Source of the DNA: an uncultured Bacillota bacterium
GTDB lineage: Bacteria > Bacillota_I > Bacilli_A > RFN20 > CAG-826
Reading direction: 5' to 3'
NCBI GenBank assembly: GCA_937876465.1
Contig: CALEHV010000027.1
Coordinates: 1-6,982, forward strand
Length of the DNA: 6,982 nucleotides
Shown: piece after piece, positions 1-5,581 of the stretch
Numbering within the stretch: position 1 is the first letter of the stretch
Layout of the letters: each line of letters starts with the position of its first letter
Made by a program: the position numbers and the translations under genes
The notes under the pieces: generated by a model
Databases searched by the model: none
Told to the model about the DNA's origin: nothing
What the model saw: the letters and a program-made list of their open reading frames with translations, nothing else

Positions 1-5
1 ATGTA

Positions 6-42
6 GGGGTGGGTAGGGTGCGGAAACACCCCCCTTATCCCC
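6..42. other. GC-rich imperfect hairpin beyond the end of the operon
   Basis: The core is a perfect 5-bp stem, GGGTG (16-20) with CACCC (27-31), around a CGGAAA loop. It extends outward through GGG (11-13) with CCC (32-34) across a TA bulge, and probably GGGG (6-9) with CCCC (39-42) across a TTAT bulge. It starts 18 bases past the stop of the 94-residue gene. No U-tract follows on the minus strand inside the window, so it is not a standard intrinsic terminator. The written strand also has closely spaced G runs (GGGG, GGG, GGG, GG) that could form a G-quadruplex. The block is far richer in GC than the rest of the window. Its role is unknown. Confidence 0.5.
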
Positions 43-60
43 TTTTCGCGTTAATGAGTT

Positions 61-345
61 CTAGCTCACTTCTTGTTTGTTTTCTTTTCGCTGAACTTTT
101 AAATAAATGTTTAAAGGATCAGCATTCATGATTGCATCAATTGCTTTGTTAATTTCAATTTGTTGCTCCTGTTCTGTAAAGTAATCAGAAAAGTTTGCAA
201 TTGAAGCTAAGTAATTGCAAGTGAAGTAACCTTGATCAACGTCATACTTGTACCAATCTTTAAATTGATCGAAAGGATCAAAAGGATTGTCAATAGTTGT
301 AAGACGGTATTCATTTGAATCGTAATTCTTTCCTACATTGTTCAT
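61..345 (-). CDS. Conserved phage hypothetical protein, 94 aa
   Basis: No function is assigned. The protein is acidic and aromatic-rich. It begins MNNVGKNYDSNEYRLTTIDN, followed by NPFDPFDQFKDWYKYD and a later CNYLASIA stretch, with a probably helical C-terminal half. From memory, the Y-LTT-DNPF-PF...W..YD pattern recurs in small proteins of Bacillota phages, but I know of no demonstrated role. I chose the ATG at 345 because AAAGGAG lies 11 bases upstream; a longer reading from 390 would start inside the preceding gene without a clear ribosome site. The start lies 25 bases after the stop of the RNA-polymerase-like gene, so it is probably cotranscribed with it. It is the last gene before a GC-rich hairpin. 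Confidence 0.85.
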   Translation of the reverse strand: MNNVGKNYDSNEYRLTTIDNPFDPFDQFKDWYKYDVDQGYFTCNYLASIANFSDYFTEQEQQIEINKAIDAIMNADPLNIYLKVQRKENKQEVS

Positions 346-370
346 ACCTGTTTGGTCTCCTTTCTTCAAT

Positions 371-3346
371 CTATTTAGCGTATTCAGCAACAGTTGATGT
401 TGAAATGTTCAATAATTCAGCAACTTGTGCATATGTGTAACCACGAGAAACGTATGTCTTGATTCTACTAGCTTTAGCATCTGATACTGATTTGACTGTT
501 TTAGGCATAGCTAAATCTCTTAGTTTGTCTGAGTCGGTATTATTTAGAATCTTAACCAAATCAGTCTTACTAATAGCTCCAGCCTGTATAGCTTTCCATT
601 CATTGTCAGTGATCTCAATGTTACGTTCTCTACGCTGTACGGTACCTAGTTCTCTACGATACTTATTAATGGCCATCTGTTTCTTCTTCTTAACATCTTT
701 AGGTTTGGCATTAGGGTTCTTCTCCAACCACTCGTTAACCTCTACCGTAGCCCTACGCTGGGCCTCGCGTTCTTTAGGATGGTTCTTGATAGCATCGTTA
801 AGCTTAGCCTTAAGGGATGATACTTCTTGTGCATACACCTTACGTGCTTCACTAGATCTATCAATCTCTTTGGTATTAGCCGCTGCAAGTCGTGCATTAT
901 TTGCCATCTTCTTCATTGTGTTTGCGTAAGAAGAATAGATCTTTTCCATGGGGTGGTGGTATATAGACTCTAAGGTAGTGGCGTCATATGTACCTGCCAT
1001 GTTTGTGATCTTATCTTGTCTTTTTTGGAACTTATAGCTAATGGTACCTGCTTCATTGGTAAAGGATACTTCGCCAGTGTCAGGGTCTTTCTTCATCACA
1101 GGATTGTACTTCTTGTATGCTTCCTTATCTGATGGGTTATAGCTAATCTTCTTACCATCAGTAGTAGTTAGCGTGTTAAGACCTGTGTCCTTGTTGTAAT
1201 TCTTCTTTACATAGTAAAGCTTGTCGTCGTCAGCTGTCTTGTATCTCAATGCTCCTTCTGGAATCGACGGATCGTAACCAGGTTTACCTTTTAAGTTAAC
1301 TTGTGCTTGACCTTGTCGTTTGTCAACTCTCATCTCACCTTTAGCTCTTGAGATAATAGTTGATGCTCCACCACCATCTTGATACAAGTTCTTTAGTTCC
1401 TTAATATTGTTCTCGATCTCACTAGCTCTGTAGTCTAGCTTATGCTTTTCAGCATCGATAACAACCATTGAATGTTTAATAGCTCTAACCAAATGCTCTT
1501 CTGGTGCACCCAATAAAGTCATGTCAGTAATCAAGTTAGAAACAATACCCATTTGAGTATTGGTATTCTTCATGATTGGATACTCTTCTCCATTTCTGAA
1601 GTAATGTTTCTCGCCTTTAGAATCCTCTACGATTTCATGTGCTCCATACTTAAGCTTTGGTTCAAACGAAACTAAGTCTGGAATAGGTGCTTTAGATTGA
1701 ATCCTAGATGTCTTTGTAATTGGCATACACACGACTGTGTCACCATCAAAGTCTGCACCTGATAGTTGCGCTGCTACTTTAGAATTAATACCAACAGCAT
1801 CACGAATATCAGTACCTAATAACTTCTTAGCGTCTGCTTGTTTGTTATTAACTGTAAGTACTGGGATCTCAGCGATGTTAGCATGTGGATATCGAACCAA
1901 AGCTAACACTGTTCCATTCTCATACTGTGGCGCATAGATTTCATTATCCTTCAACGTATTGATAGGGATAATAACGTTTGTTGATTGTCCTGGAAATTTA
2001 GCAGCAGCCAATGTAACTGCATCTTTATCACAAGAATCAGCAAACTTATTTAAATAGAATTTCTTAATTGTTGGATTCTCTAATGACATAATCTCGTCAA
2101 ACTCTTGACGTTTATTATCAATTGAGATTCCTAATTGTTGTTCTGCTAATTGTTTAGTCTGTTTGGATAAGAATTGTGAAGGTAGTACATTCTTCCATTC
2201 AGACCAGTCATCTTGAGCACGGCAAATATTAACAACACCTTGTTTTCTTTCTCCATTCTCATCGATGTAATAGTTTTGTCCGCCTTCTTTAATTAAAGTA
2301 CCAAATGGATTATCAGTTCCTTTGTTTTCAGCTTTAACATCTTTAAGAGCTCCATAAATACCATCAGCTTTATGCTTATTAGAGTTGATCAAAATATCAT
2401 AGCCTTCAGGAATGTTATCACTATAGACAGCAACACCTTTAATGTAATGATCATTATCCACAAGTACTCGAACTTGAGCATAAGCAGCATCACCAATTGA
2501 AATATCTTTTACATTTCTACGTATCTCGATAATTCCATCTTTATCGGCTCCACCATCTTCTACATACTTAACAAATATACGATCTGAATCCATACTAACT
2601 GGAGGTTTCAGCTTATCGAAATGTTCTCCATCATCATTAGATTTGTATTCAGTAATGGTTTTAACTTTGTCTAAATCGTAAATATCAGAGTGTTTTTTAT
2701 CTGGTGAGCATAATACAGCTTGAGTGGTAAACGAATTACTATTTGTAACTTGTTCAAATCTACCTTTATAGAATTTGTATCCTTCTTGTTCAAGAGCATA
2801 GATTGCAGAATCTAATCTTGTTTGTGTGATATTTAATTCTTCAGCCACACCAACCGAAACATCAATCATTCCTTTTTCTTTTACTTGATCTCTAAGGAAA
2901 TCAATAGTGCTCTTCAATTGATAAACTTTGGAATCATCATTCATGTCTAACCAACCACGAACAGTAGATTCATTAACGCCCATTTTTTGACCAATTTCAG
3001 TATTACCTAATCCTTGTTCTTTATAACGTTTAGCTTTCTCGACATTCTCTAGCTTTTGAATATAAGTGGCATACTGTAATTCTTTTTGGTATTTAGTAGT
3101 TGTCATGTCCTCTCCAAACTCATCTTTAAGATTGTTCGGTGTTGGAGTCCAACCAGCTTTCTTCAAATCATTAACACGTTGAAGGAAGTTCTTATGTCTC
3201 CATTCATCATGTTGACCTGGATTCTTTCCAGTACCATAAGAATATCTACCAGAACCAGTATGAGAATATTCTCCTGGATGGTTATGGTCTGTTCCTACGT
3301 GACACAAGTATTCACTAATAGGAAGTTTTGGAATATAAGTTGTCAT
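371..3346 (-). CDS. Phage RNA-polymerase-like protein with beta-prime DFDGD motif and terminal HTH domains, 991 aa
   Basis: Seen: residues 531-536 read ADFDGD, the metal-binding triad signature (D532, D534, D536) of the double-psi beta-barrel of multisubunit RNA polymerase beta-prime and related single-chain polymerases. About 45 residues earlier, LVRYPHANIAEIPVLTV (483-499) aligns by eye with the bacterial NRAPTLHR...EPVLV block, R485 matching its Arg. An HTH segment lies at about 105-133 and a likely winged-helix segment at 142-195. Residues 840-900 are a Lys/Arg-rich helical stretch, and a second HTH sits at 960-990. The N terminus (28-46) carries HTGSGRYSYGTGKNPGQHD. Known: phage single-chain polymerases such as YonO of SPbeta and those of crAss-like phages use this DxDGD core. 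Inference: it transcribes phage genes and may be packaged in the virion. The start has AAGGAGG 7 bases upstream, and ATGA overlaps the stop of the preceding nuclease. A second, beta-like barrel (perhaps 250-380) was not identified securely. Confidence 0.85.
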   Translation of the reverse strand: MTTYIPKLPISEYLCHVGTDHNHPGEYSHTGSGRYSYGTGKNPGQHDEWRHKNFLQRVNDLKKAGWTPTPNNLKDEFGEDMTTTKYQKELQYATYIQKLENVEKAKRYKEQGLGNTEIGQKMGVNESTVRGWLDMNDDSKVYQLKSTIDFLRDQVKEKGMIDVSVGVAEELNITQTRLDSAIYALEQEGYKFYKGRFEQVTNSNSFTTQAVLCSPDKKHSDIYDLDKVKTITEYKSNDDGEHFDKLKPPVSMDSDRIFVKYVEDGGADKDGIIEIRRNVKDISIGDAAYAQVRVLVDNDHYIKGVAVYSDNIPEGYDILINSNKHKADGIYGALKDVKAENKGTDNPFGTLIKEGGQNYYIDENGERKQGVVNICRAQDDWSEWKNVLPSQFLSKQTKQLAEQQLGISIDNKRQEFDEIMSLENPTIKKFYLNKFADSCDKDAVTLAAAKFPGQSTNVIIPINTLKDNEIYAPQYENGTVLALVRYPHANIAEIPVLTVNNKQADAKKLLGTDIRDAVGINSKVAAQLSGADFDGDTVVCMPITKTSRIQSKAPIPDLVSFEPKLKYGAHEIVEDSKGEKHYFRNGEEYPIMKNTNTQMGIVSNLITDMTLLGAPEEHLVRAIKHSMVVIDAEKHKLDYRASEIENNIKELKNLYQDGGGASTIISRAKGEMRVDKRQGQAQVNLKGKPGYDPSIPEGALRYKTADDDKLYYVKKNYNKDTGLNTLTTTDGKKISYNPSDKEAYKKYNPVMKKDPDTGEVSFTNEAGTISYKFQKRQDKITNMAGTYDATTLESIYHHPMEKIYSSYANTMKKMANNARLAAANTKEIDRSSEARKVYAQEVSSLKAKLNDAIKNHPKEREAQRRATVEVNEWLEKNPNAKPKDVKKKKQMAINKYRRELGTVQRRERNIEITDNEWKAIQAGAISKTDLVKILNNTDSDKLRDLAMPKTVKSVSDAKASRIKTYVSRGYTYAQVAELLNISTSTVAEYAK

Positions 3347-3978
3347 TGCAATTCCTCCTTAAACTTAGCGAACTCGTTGTCGCAATATACAATTCTGTCA
3401 ACTGCATTACGCAATTCTTCATATGTTGGAGCGTAAACATTAACTTCGTCGTTCTGATAAATTCTCAATTCGACAGAAATATCTTTTGGATTTACCATGT
3501 ACTCCAAACAAAAAAGAGCAGCGTAAATTAATAGCTGCTCCATGTGTACTGGACCTCTTCCAGTTTTTAAATCATGAATTCTTAAAACTCCGTTATTATA
3601 ACTAATAGCATCAGCCGTTCCAAAAATACTGTCTGAGTAATATAACTTAACTTCTGGATCCATTCTGAAACCAACAGCATCGTTAACGTAGTTTTGTAAG
3701 TTAATGAAAATATCATCAGCATTAATAATTGATCTTGGGATACCAGCAGCATCCATATCAACTTGGATTGACATTTTCATATACTTAGTTATTTTTACTT
3801 TAGATGAAATATATTTCTCAGCAATCGCATGAATAGATGTTCCTGCTGCAGTAATATACTCTGATACAAATTTTCTTTTTAATTGATCTTGTGAATAATC
3901 TGCTCTAAACCAAGACGGTTGGCTTGGACTAAGTGGAGCATGACGATTCTTAAGATTCGAATGATCTAGCCATTTCAT
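3343..3978 (-). CDS. PD-(D/E)XK nuclease, RecB/Cas4-like, 211 aa
   Basis: Seen: the RecB-type nuclease motifs occur in order. GTSIHAIAEKY carries the motif I His (H50). FGTADAI gives the catalytic Asp D123, IHDLKTGRG gives D136 and K138 of the DxK signature, and QLLIYA gives the Q148-xxx-Y152 motif. The N-terminal HAPLSPSQPSWFRAD stretch resembles the HA-LS-S--W start of the DUF2800-type phage members. Known: this fold cuts DNA using divalent metal, usually as an exonuclease in recombination or replication. Inference: it processes phage DNA ends or helps recombination; host-DNA breakdown is possible. No helicase domain or C-terminal iron-sulfur cysteine cluster is present (the only cysteines are near 157 and 199), so it is not a canonical Cas4. 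AAGGAGG lies 9 bases before the ATG. The gene overlaps the upstream nuclease by 29 bases and the polymerase gene by 4. Confidence 0.88.
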   Translation of the reverse strand: MKWLDHSNLKNRHAPLSPSQPSWFRADYSQDQLKRKFVSEYITAAGTSIHAIAEKYISSKVKITKYMKMSIQVDMDAAGIPRSIINADDIFINLQNYVNDAVGFRMDPEVKLYYSDSIFGTADAISYNNGVLRIHDLKTGRGPVHMEQLLIYAALFCLEYMVNPKDISVELRIYQNDEVNVYAPTYEELRNAVDRIVYCDNEFAKFKEELQ

Positions 3979-4240
3979 TTAATATTTCCTCCTTGTTCTC
4001 AGGACAAATAAATTTTGAAAATGACATGTCATTCATTTTTTCAACATAGTAATCTTGATTTGGCTGATGATGTGCATTGAGTGATTTTTTAACTTCAAGT
4101 GTTGCCCATTTGTCATTGTGTAAAATTAACAAATCGGGAACACCTTGAATATAACTTGAATCATTCTTCAACACCATGCTACCAGGAAATCTAGTTTTGA
4201 TTTCTTTAATCAAATCACTTTGAAATTTCGACTCTTTCAT
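3950..4240 (-). CDS. VRR-NUC-like PD-(D/E)XK endonuclease, 96 aa
   Basis: Seen: KFQSDLIKEIKTRFPG forms the first helix. Then come QGVPDLLIL with D36, TLEVKKS with E49 and K51, and glutamines at 59 and 62, matching the G-PD...ExK...Q order of VRR-NUC and Holliday-junction-resolvase-like nucleases. The length, near 100 residues, is typical of stand-alone phage members. Known: these enzymes cut branched or flapped DNA with metal ions. Inference: it resolves replication or packaging intermediates. Two in-frame ATGs are close. The one at 4240 has AGGAGG at 6-base spacing, whereas the one at 4246 directly abuts AGGAGG, so 4240 is preferred. The 3' end overlaps the next nuclease gene by 29 bases. 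A terminator-like hairpin lies just ahead of the ribosome site, so read-through may control the whole downstream operon. Confidence 0.85.
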   Translation of the reverse strand: MKESKFQSDLIKEIKTRFPGSMVLKNDSSYIQGVPDLLILHNDKWATLEVKKSLNAHHQPNQDYYVEKMNDMSFSKFICPENKEEILNEMARSFES

Positions 4241-4254
4241 TTTCATCCTCCTGC

Positions 4255-4307
4255 AAAAATAAAAGAAGAGATTTGACAAATGGCCGATTTACCATTTTAT
4301 CTCTTCT
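4255..4307 (-). terminator. Hairpin plus U-tract immediately before the nuclease operon
   Basis: On the minus strand a perfect 9-bp stem, AGAAGAGAT with ATCTCTTCT (4299-4307 with 4264-4272), encloses an inner stem AAATGG/CCATTT (4292-4297 with 4278-4283). It is followed directly by TTTTATTTTT (about 4255-4264). Three bases later the AGGAGG of the VRR-NUC-like gene begins. This has the form of an intrinsic terminator placed in a 5' leader, so it could act as an attenuator. The outer stem is AU-rich, so its strength is uncertain. Confidence 0.6.
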
Positions 4308-4435
4308 CTCCATAACAGGGCATGTTTTTTTCGCGAATGACATTTTCCAAAAAGAAAAGTGCAAAATATAAATTTAAACCTCCTGACTACAAACTTGTAA
4401 CACTGTCATTTACAAATTTATTCGTCATAAAGCTA
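4308..4435 (-). other. Gene-free leader with orphan ribosome binding site
   Basis: This lies between a likely promoter (4436-4464) and the attenuator-like hairpin. On the minus strand, TTGTAA (ATGACAGTG) TTACAA forms a small hairpin. AATGACA and a later TGTCATT (near 4337 and 4407) could pair around an AGGAGG near 4379. No ATG follows that site at normal spacing. A TTG at 4364 opens a 49-codon frame running into the next gene, but its spacing is 14 bases and its sequence looks unlike a protein. The shared CTTTTCTTTTTGG tail recurs here at about 4349-4359 without a clear stem. It may be an untranslated leader or the remnant of a deleted small gene. Confidence 0.4.
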
Positions 4436-4464
4436 ATTGTATTAAATATCAATTTTTATTGCAA
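4436..4464 (-). promoter_or_regulatory. Candidate sigma-70-type promoter for the nuclease-polymerase operon
   Basis: The minus strand reads TTGCAA (-35, 4 of 6 consensus), a 17-base spacer, and TACAAT (-10, 5 of 6 consensus). Transcription would start near 4428 and give a leader of about 190 bases before the VRR-NUC-like gene. It is the best-placed host-type promoter I see on this strand. AT-rich DNA yields chance matches, so confidence is moderate. Confidence 0.5.
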
Positions 4465-4470
4465 ATTTTA

Positions 4471-4763
4471 GGCTCGGGACAATTGGCCACTTTTTTTGGA
4501 GTTACTTACTTATATAAAAATTTTTTCTCCAACCGATTCCTAAAAAAAAGTGTCCTTTTGGCCAATTTGCCCAAAAATGCCCAAAAAACGCCAATTTGCG
4601 CCAACAGGGTACCCTTTTTTTCGGGACACTTTTTTTTTCAAAGTGGCCAATTGGCCACTTTTTTTGGCCAATTTACACTTTTTTCGAATTTTCTCTCTCA
4701 AAAAATCTCTCGGGACAGTTTTAAAAGTGGCCAATTTACAAAAGTGTCCGCAAAAGTGTCCCG
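4471..4763. repeat. Inverted short-repeat array, candidate replication origin or protein-binding array
   Basis: Two motif families are interspersed. Family A is CGGGACA or its inverse TGTCC: forward at 4475, 4622 and 4711; inverse at 4551, 4745 and 4757. Family B is TTGGCCA or its inverse, at 4483, 4558, 4641, 4651, 4664 and 4725. Copies often extend to AAAAGTGTCC, AAGTGGCCAATTTAC or TTGGCCACTTTTTTT. The block also has A/T tracts of 6-9 bases and the palindrome AGGGTACCCT (4606-4615). Reading frames on both strands here are low-complexity products of the repeats with no ribosome sites. Origins of phages and plasmids often have iterons plus AT tracts, so an origin near two DNA-processing nucleases is plausible. 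Other possibilities are an operator array or a small non-autonomous element. Confidence 0.6.
4640..4661. repeat. 22-base perfect palindrome within the repeat array
   Basis: The half-site AAAGTGGCCAA is followed at once by its exact reverse complement. The symmetric centre AATT makes it a good site for a dimeric DNA-binding protein, or a 9-bp hairpin with a four-base loop. On the written strand it is followed by TTTT (T7 in total, 4659-4665), giving a terminator-like shape, but no plus-strand gene enters it. Confidence 0.7.
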
Positions 4764-4797
4764 AAAACGCTCAGACCCGGTTGACGCAAATTTTCTG

Positions 4798-4965
4798 TTA
4801 AAACAGATCTTTATCCTCAAAATATAATGGTTTTGCACTACCTTCTCTCATCCCACAAGCAAGACATTCATCACAAGGATCCTTGTTTTCATCCTGTTCT
4901 GAATACTTACAACGCTCGCAATACCAGTCAAATTCCACTTCTTTTAATTGATTATCTAAGTTCAT
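4798..4965 (-). CDS. Small Cys-rich putative zinc-binding protein, 55 aa
   Basis: The protein begins MNLDNQLKEVEFDWYCERC and has cysteines at 16, 19, 31, 34 and 37 (CERC, then PCDECLAC). It ends with an acidic tail, PLYFEDKDLF. Paired CxxC groups 12 residues apart suggest a small zinc-binding knuckle. The C-xx-C...PC-xx-C pattern is common in tiny phage proteins of unknown role. The start has AAGGAGG 10 bases upstream. The first 12 bases of the gene, ATGAACTTAGAT, are identical to those of the 57-residue gene at 5533. It is the last gene before the repeat array, with no clear terminator after its stop. The function is unknown; regulation or inhibition of a host factor is a guess. Confidence 0.8.
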   Translation of the reverse strand: MNLDNQLKEVEFDWYCERCKYSEQDENKDPCDECLACGMREGSAKPLYFEDKDLF

Positions 4966-4989
4966 AAATATAATTCCTCCTTCAATTTC

Positions 4990-5017
4990 AAAAAGAAAAG
5001 AGAGAAATTAATCCCTC
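4990..5017 (-). terminator. Terminator after the 100-aa gene
   Basis: On the minus strand GAGGGA, loop TTAATT, TCTCTC forms a 6-bp stem with one G-U pair, followed by TTTTCTTTTT. It lies 4 bases past the stop and about 25 bases before the next start. The stem is short, so termination may be partial. Confidence 0.6.
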
Positions 5018-5021
5018 AATT

Positions 5022-5324
5022 CTAACCATGTAATTCAAATTCTTCTATAGTTGTAAATACTAACGATACACAAACACCATCAACAACATATTGCGAACAT
5101 GTGGTAATGATAGCATTATCTTCTAAATATTTTTCATACTCTTGAAATTTTTCAAAATCAATATGAACTTTAGTTTTAGGATTTCCATAAGCACTTTTTA
5201 TAAAATCCTTAGCTCCTTCATACGATTTAAAAATCCCAATCGGACGATTATTATAATAATGATTTTCATAACGTTCCGAATTGTTTACGTGTTCGTAATG
5301 TTCTCTAACAACATATACTTTCAT
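5022..5324 (-). CDS. Hypothetical phage protein, 100 aa
   Basis: The sequence begins MKVYVVREHYEHVNNSERYE and continues with RPIGIFKSYEGAKDFIKSAY, a central charged stretch FEKFQEYEKYLED, then CSQYVVDGVCVSLVF. The pattern of an opening beta-strand, then G-x-F-S-x-E-x-A and a helix, resembles small phage proteins of the MKVYVV-type (a DUF7336-like look), with no known biochemistry. No catalytic or metal motif is evident. I start at 5324 because GGAGGTG lies 6 bases upstream. The upstream in-frame ATG at 5339 overlaps that ribosome site itself. The leader carries the recurring AT-rich block, and a terminator follows the stop. Confidence 0.82.
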   Translation of the reverse strand: MKVYVVREHYEHVNNSERYENHYYNNRPIGIFKSYEGAKDFIKSAYGNPKTKVHIDFEKFQEYEKYLEDNAIITTCSQYVVDGVCVSLVFTTIEEFELHG

Positions 5325-5331
5325 AATTTTC

Positions 5332-5360
5332 ACCTCCATATAAGAAGTAAAAATATCCGC
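5332..5360 (-). promoter_or_regulatory. Leader block, copy 1 (shorter variant)
   Basis: The written strand has ACCTCC followed by ATATAAGA, then GTAAAAATATCCGC. It matches the blocks at 5952 and 6230 but lacks the TATTTC between ribosome site and ATATAAG, and differs at a few bases. It lies before the 100-aa gene, and its far end touches the stop of the 57-aa gene. It could be a promoter, operator or RNA-processing site. Confidence 0.45.
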
Positions 5361-5533
5361 TAACTTCTCTCCCCAAAACTAATAGCACTAATCTTCTCTT
5401 CTCCAGGAAGTCGCATAACTTTCAATTTATCAGCAGCAAAGTCTCTAGCTCCCTGTTCAGTTGCAAAGTCAAACGTTTCTAAATATCCATTAGAATACAA
5501 AATAGTAATAAAATAACTTGAATCTAAGTTCAT
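5360..5533 (-). CDS. Small hypothetical protein, 57 aa
   Basis: The frame runs from ATG at 5533 (MNLDSSYFITILYSNGYLET) through FDFATEQGARDFAADKLKV to a TAG stop, with AAAGGAG 6 bases before the start. The predicted order is strand, strand, helix (ATEQGARDFAADKL), strand (KISAISFG). This resembles the small beta-alpha folds common in phage accessory proteins, but I do not recognise a family. The good ribosome site, the filled gap between neighbours and the terminator just upstream support a real gene. The first 12 bases are identical to those of the 55-aa Cys-rich gene. The function is unknown. Confidence 0.75.
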   Translation of the reverse strand: MNLDSSYFITILYSNGYLETFDFATEQGARDFAADKLKVMRLPGEEKISAISFGERS

Positions 5534-5547
5534 AATTTTCTCCTTTC

Positions 5548-5581
5548 AAATAAAAAGAAAAGAGTACTAATTAAAGTACCC
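5548..5581 (-). terminator. Terminator after the 120-aa gene
   Basis: On the minus strand GGGTACT, loop TTAATT, AGTACTC forms a 7-bp stem with one G-U pair, followed by TTTTCTTTTTATTT. It begins at the stop codon of the 120-aa gene and ends just before the ribosome site of the 57-aa gene. Confidence 0.7.

Noticed and set aside
459..929. 156-codon plus-strand frame
   Set aside because: It lies antisense to the C-terminal part of the polymerase-like gene, has no ribosome site, and its Ser/Leu-rich product is typical of a shadow frame.
3086..3436. 116-codon plus-strand frame across the nuclease-polymerase junction
   Set aside because: It is antisense to two well-supported genes and lacks a ribosome site.
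4215..4364. 49-codon minus-strand frame from a TTG start after an orphan AGGAGG
   Set aside because: The spacing is 14 bases, the frame runs through the attenuator hairpin and overlaps the next gene, and its product has no gene-like features. It is kept only as a possible relic.
4540..4734. 64-codon minus-strand frame in the repeat array
   Set aside because: It is on the coding strand but is Lys/Phe-rich low-complexity sequence created by A tracts and repeats, with no ribosome site before its start.
4471..4763. CRISPR array
   Set aside because: The repeats are only 6-15 bases, lie in both orientations and have no regular spacers.
4459..4827. 122-codon plus-strand frame containing SGQLATFFG twice
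   Set aside because: It is produced by the short DNA repeats and T tracts. It has no ribosome site and runs against every gene in the window.
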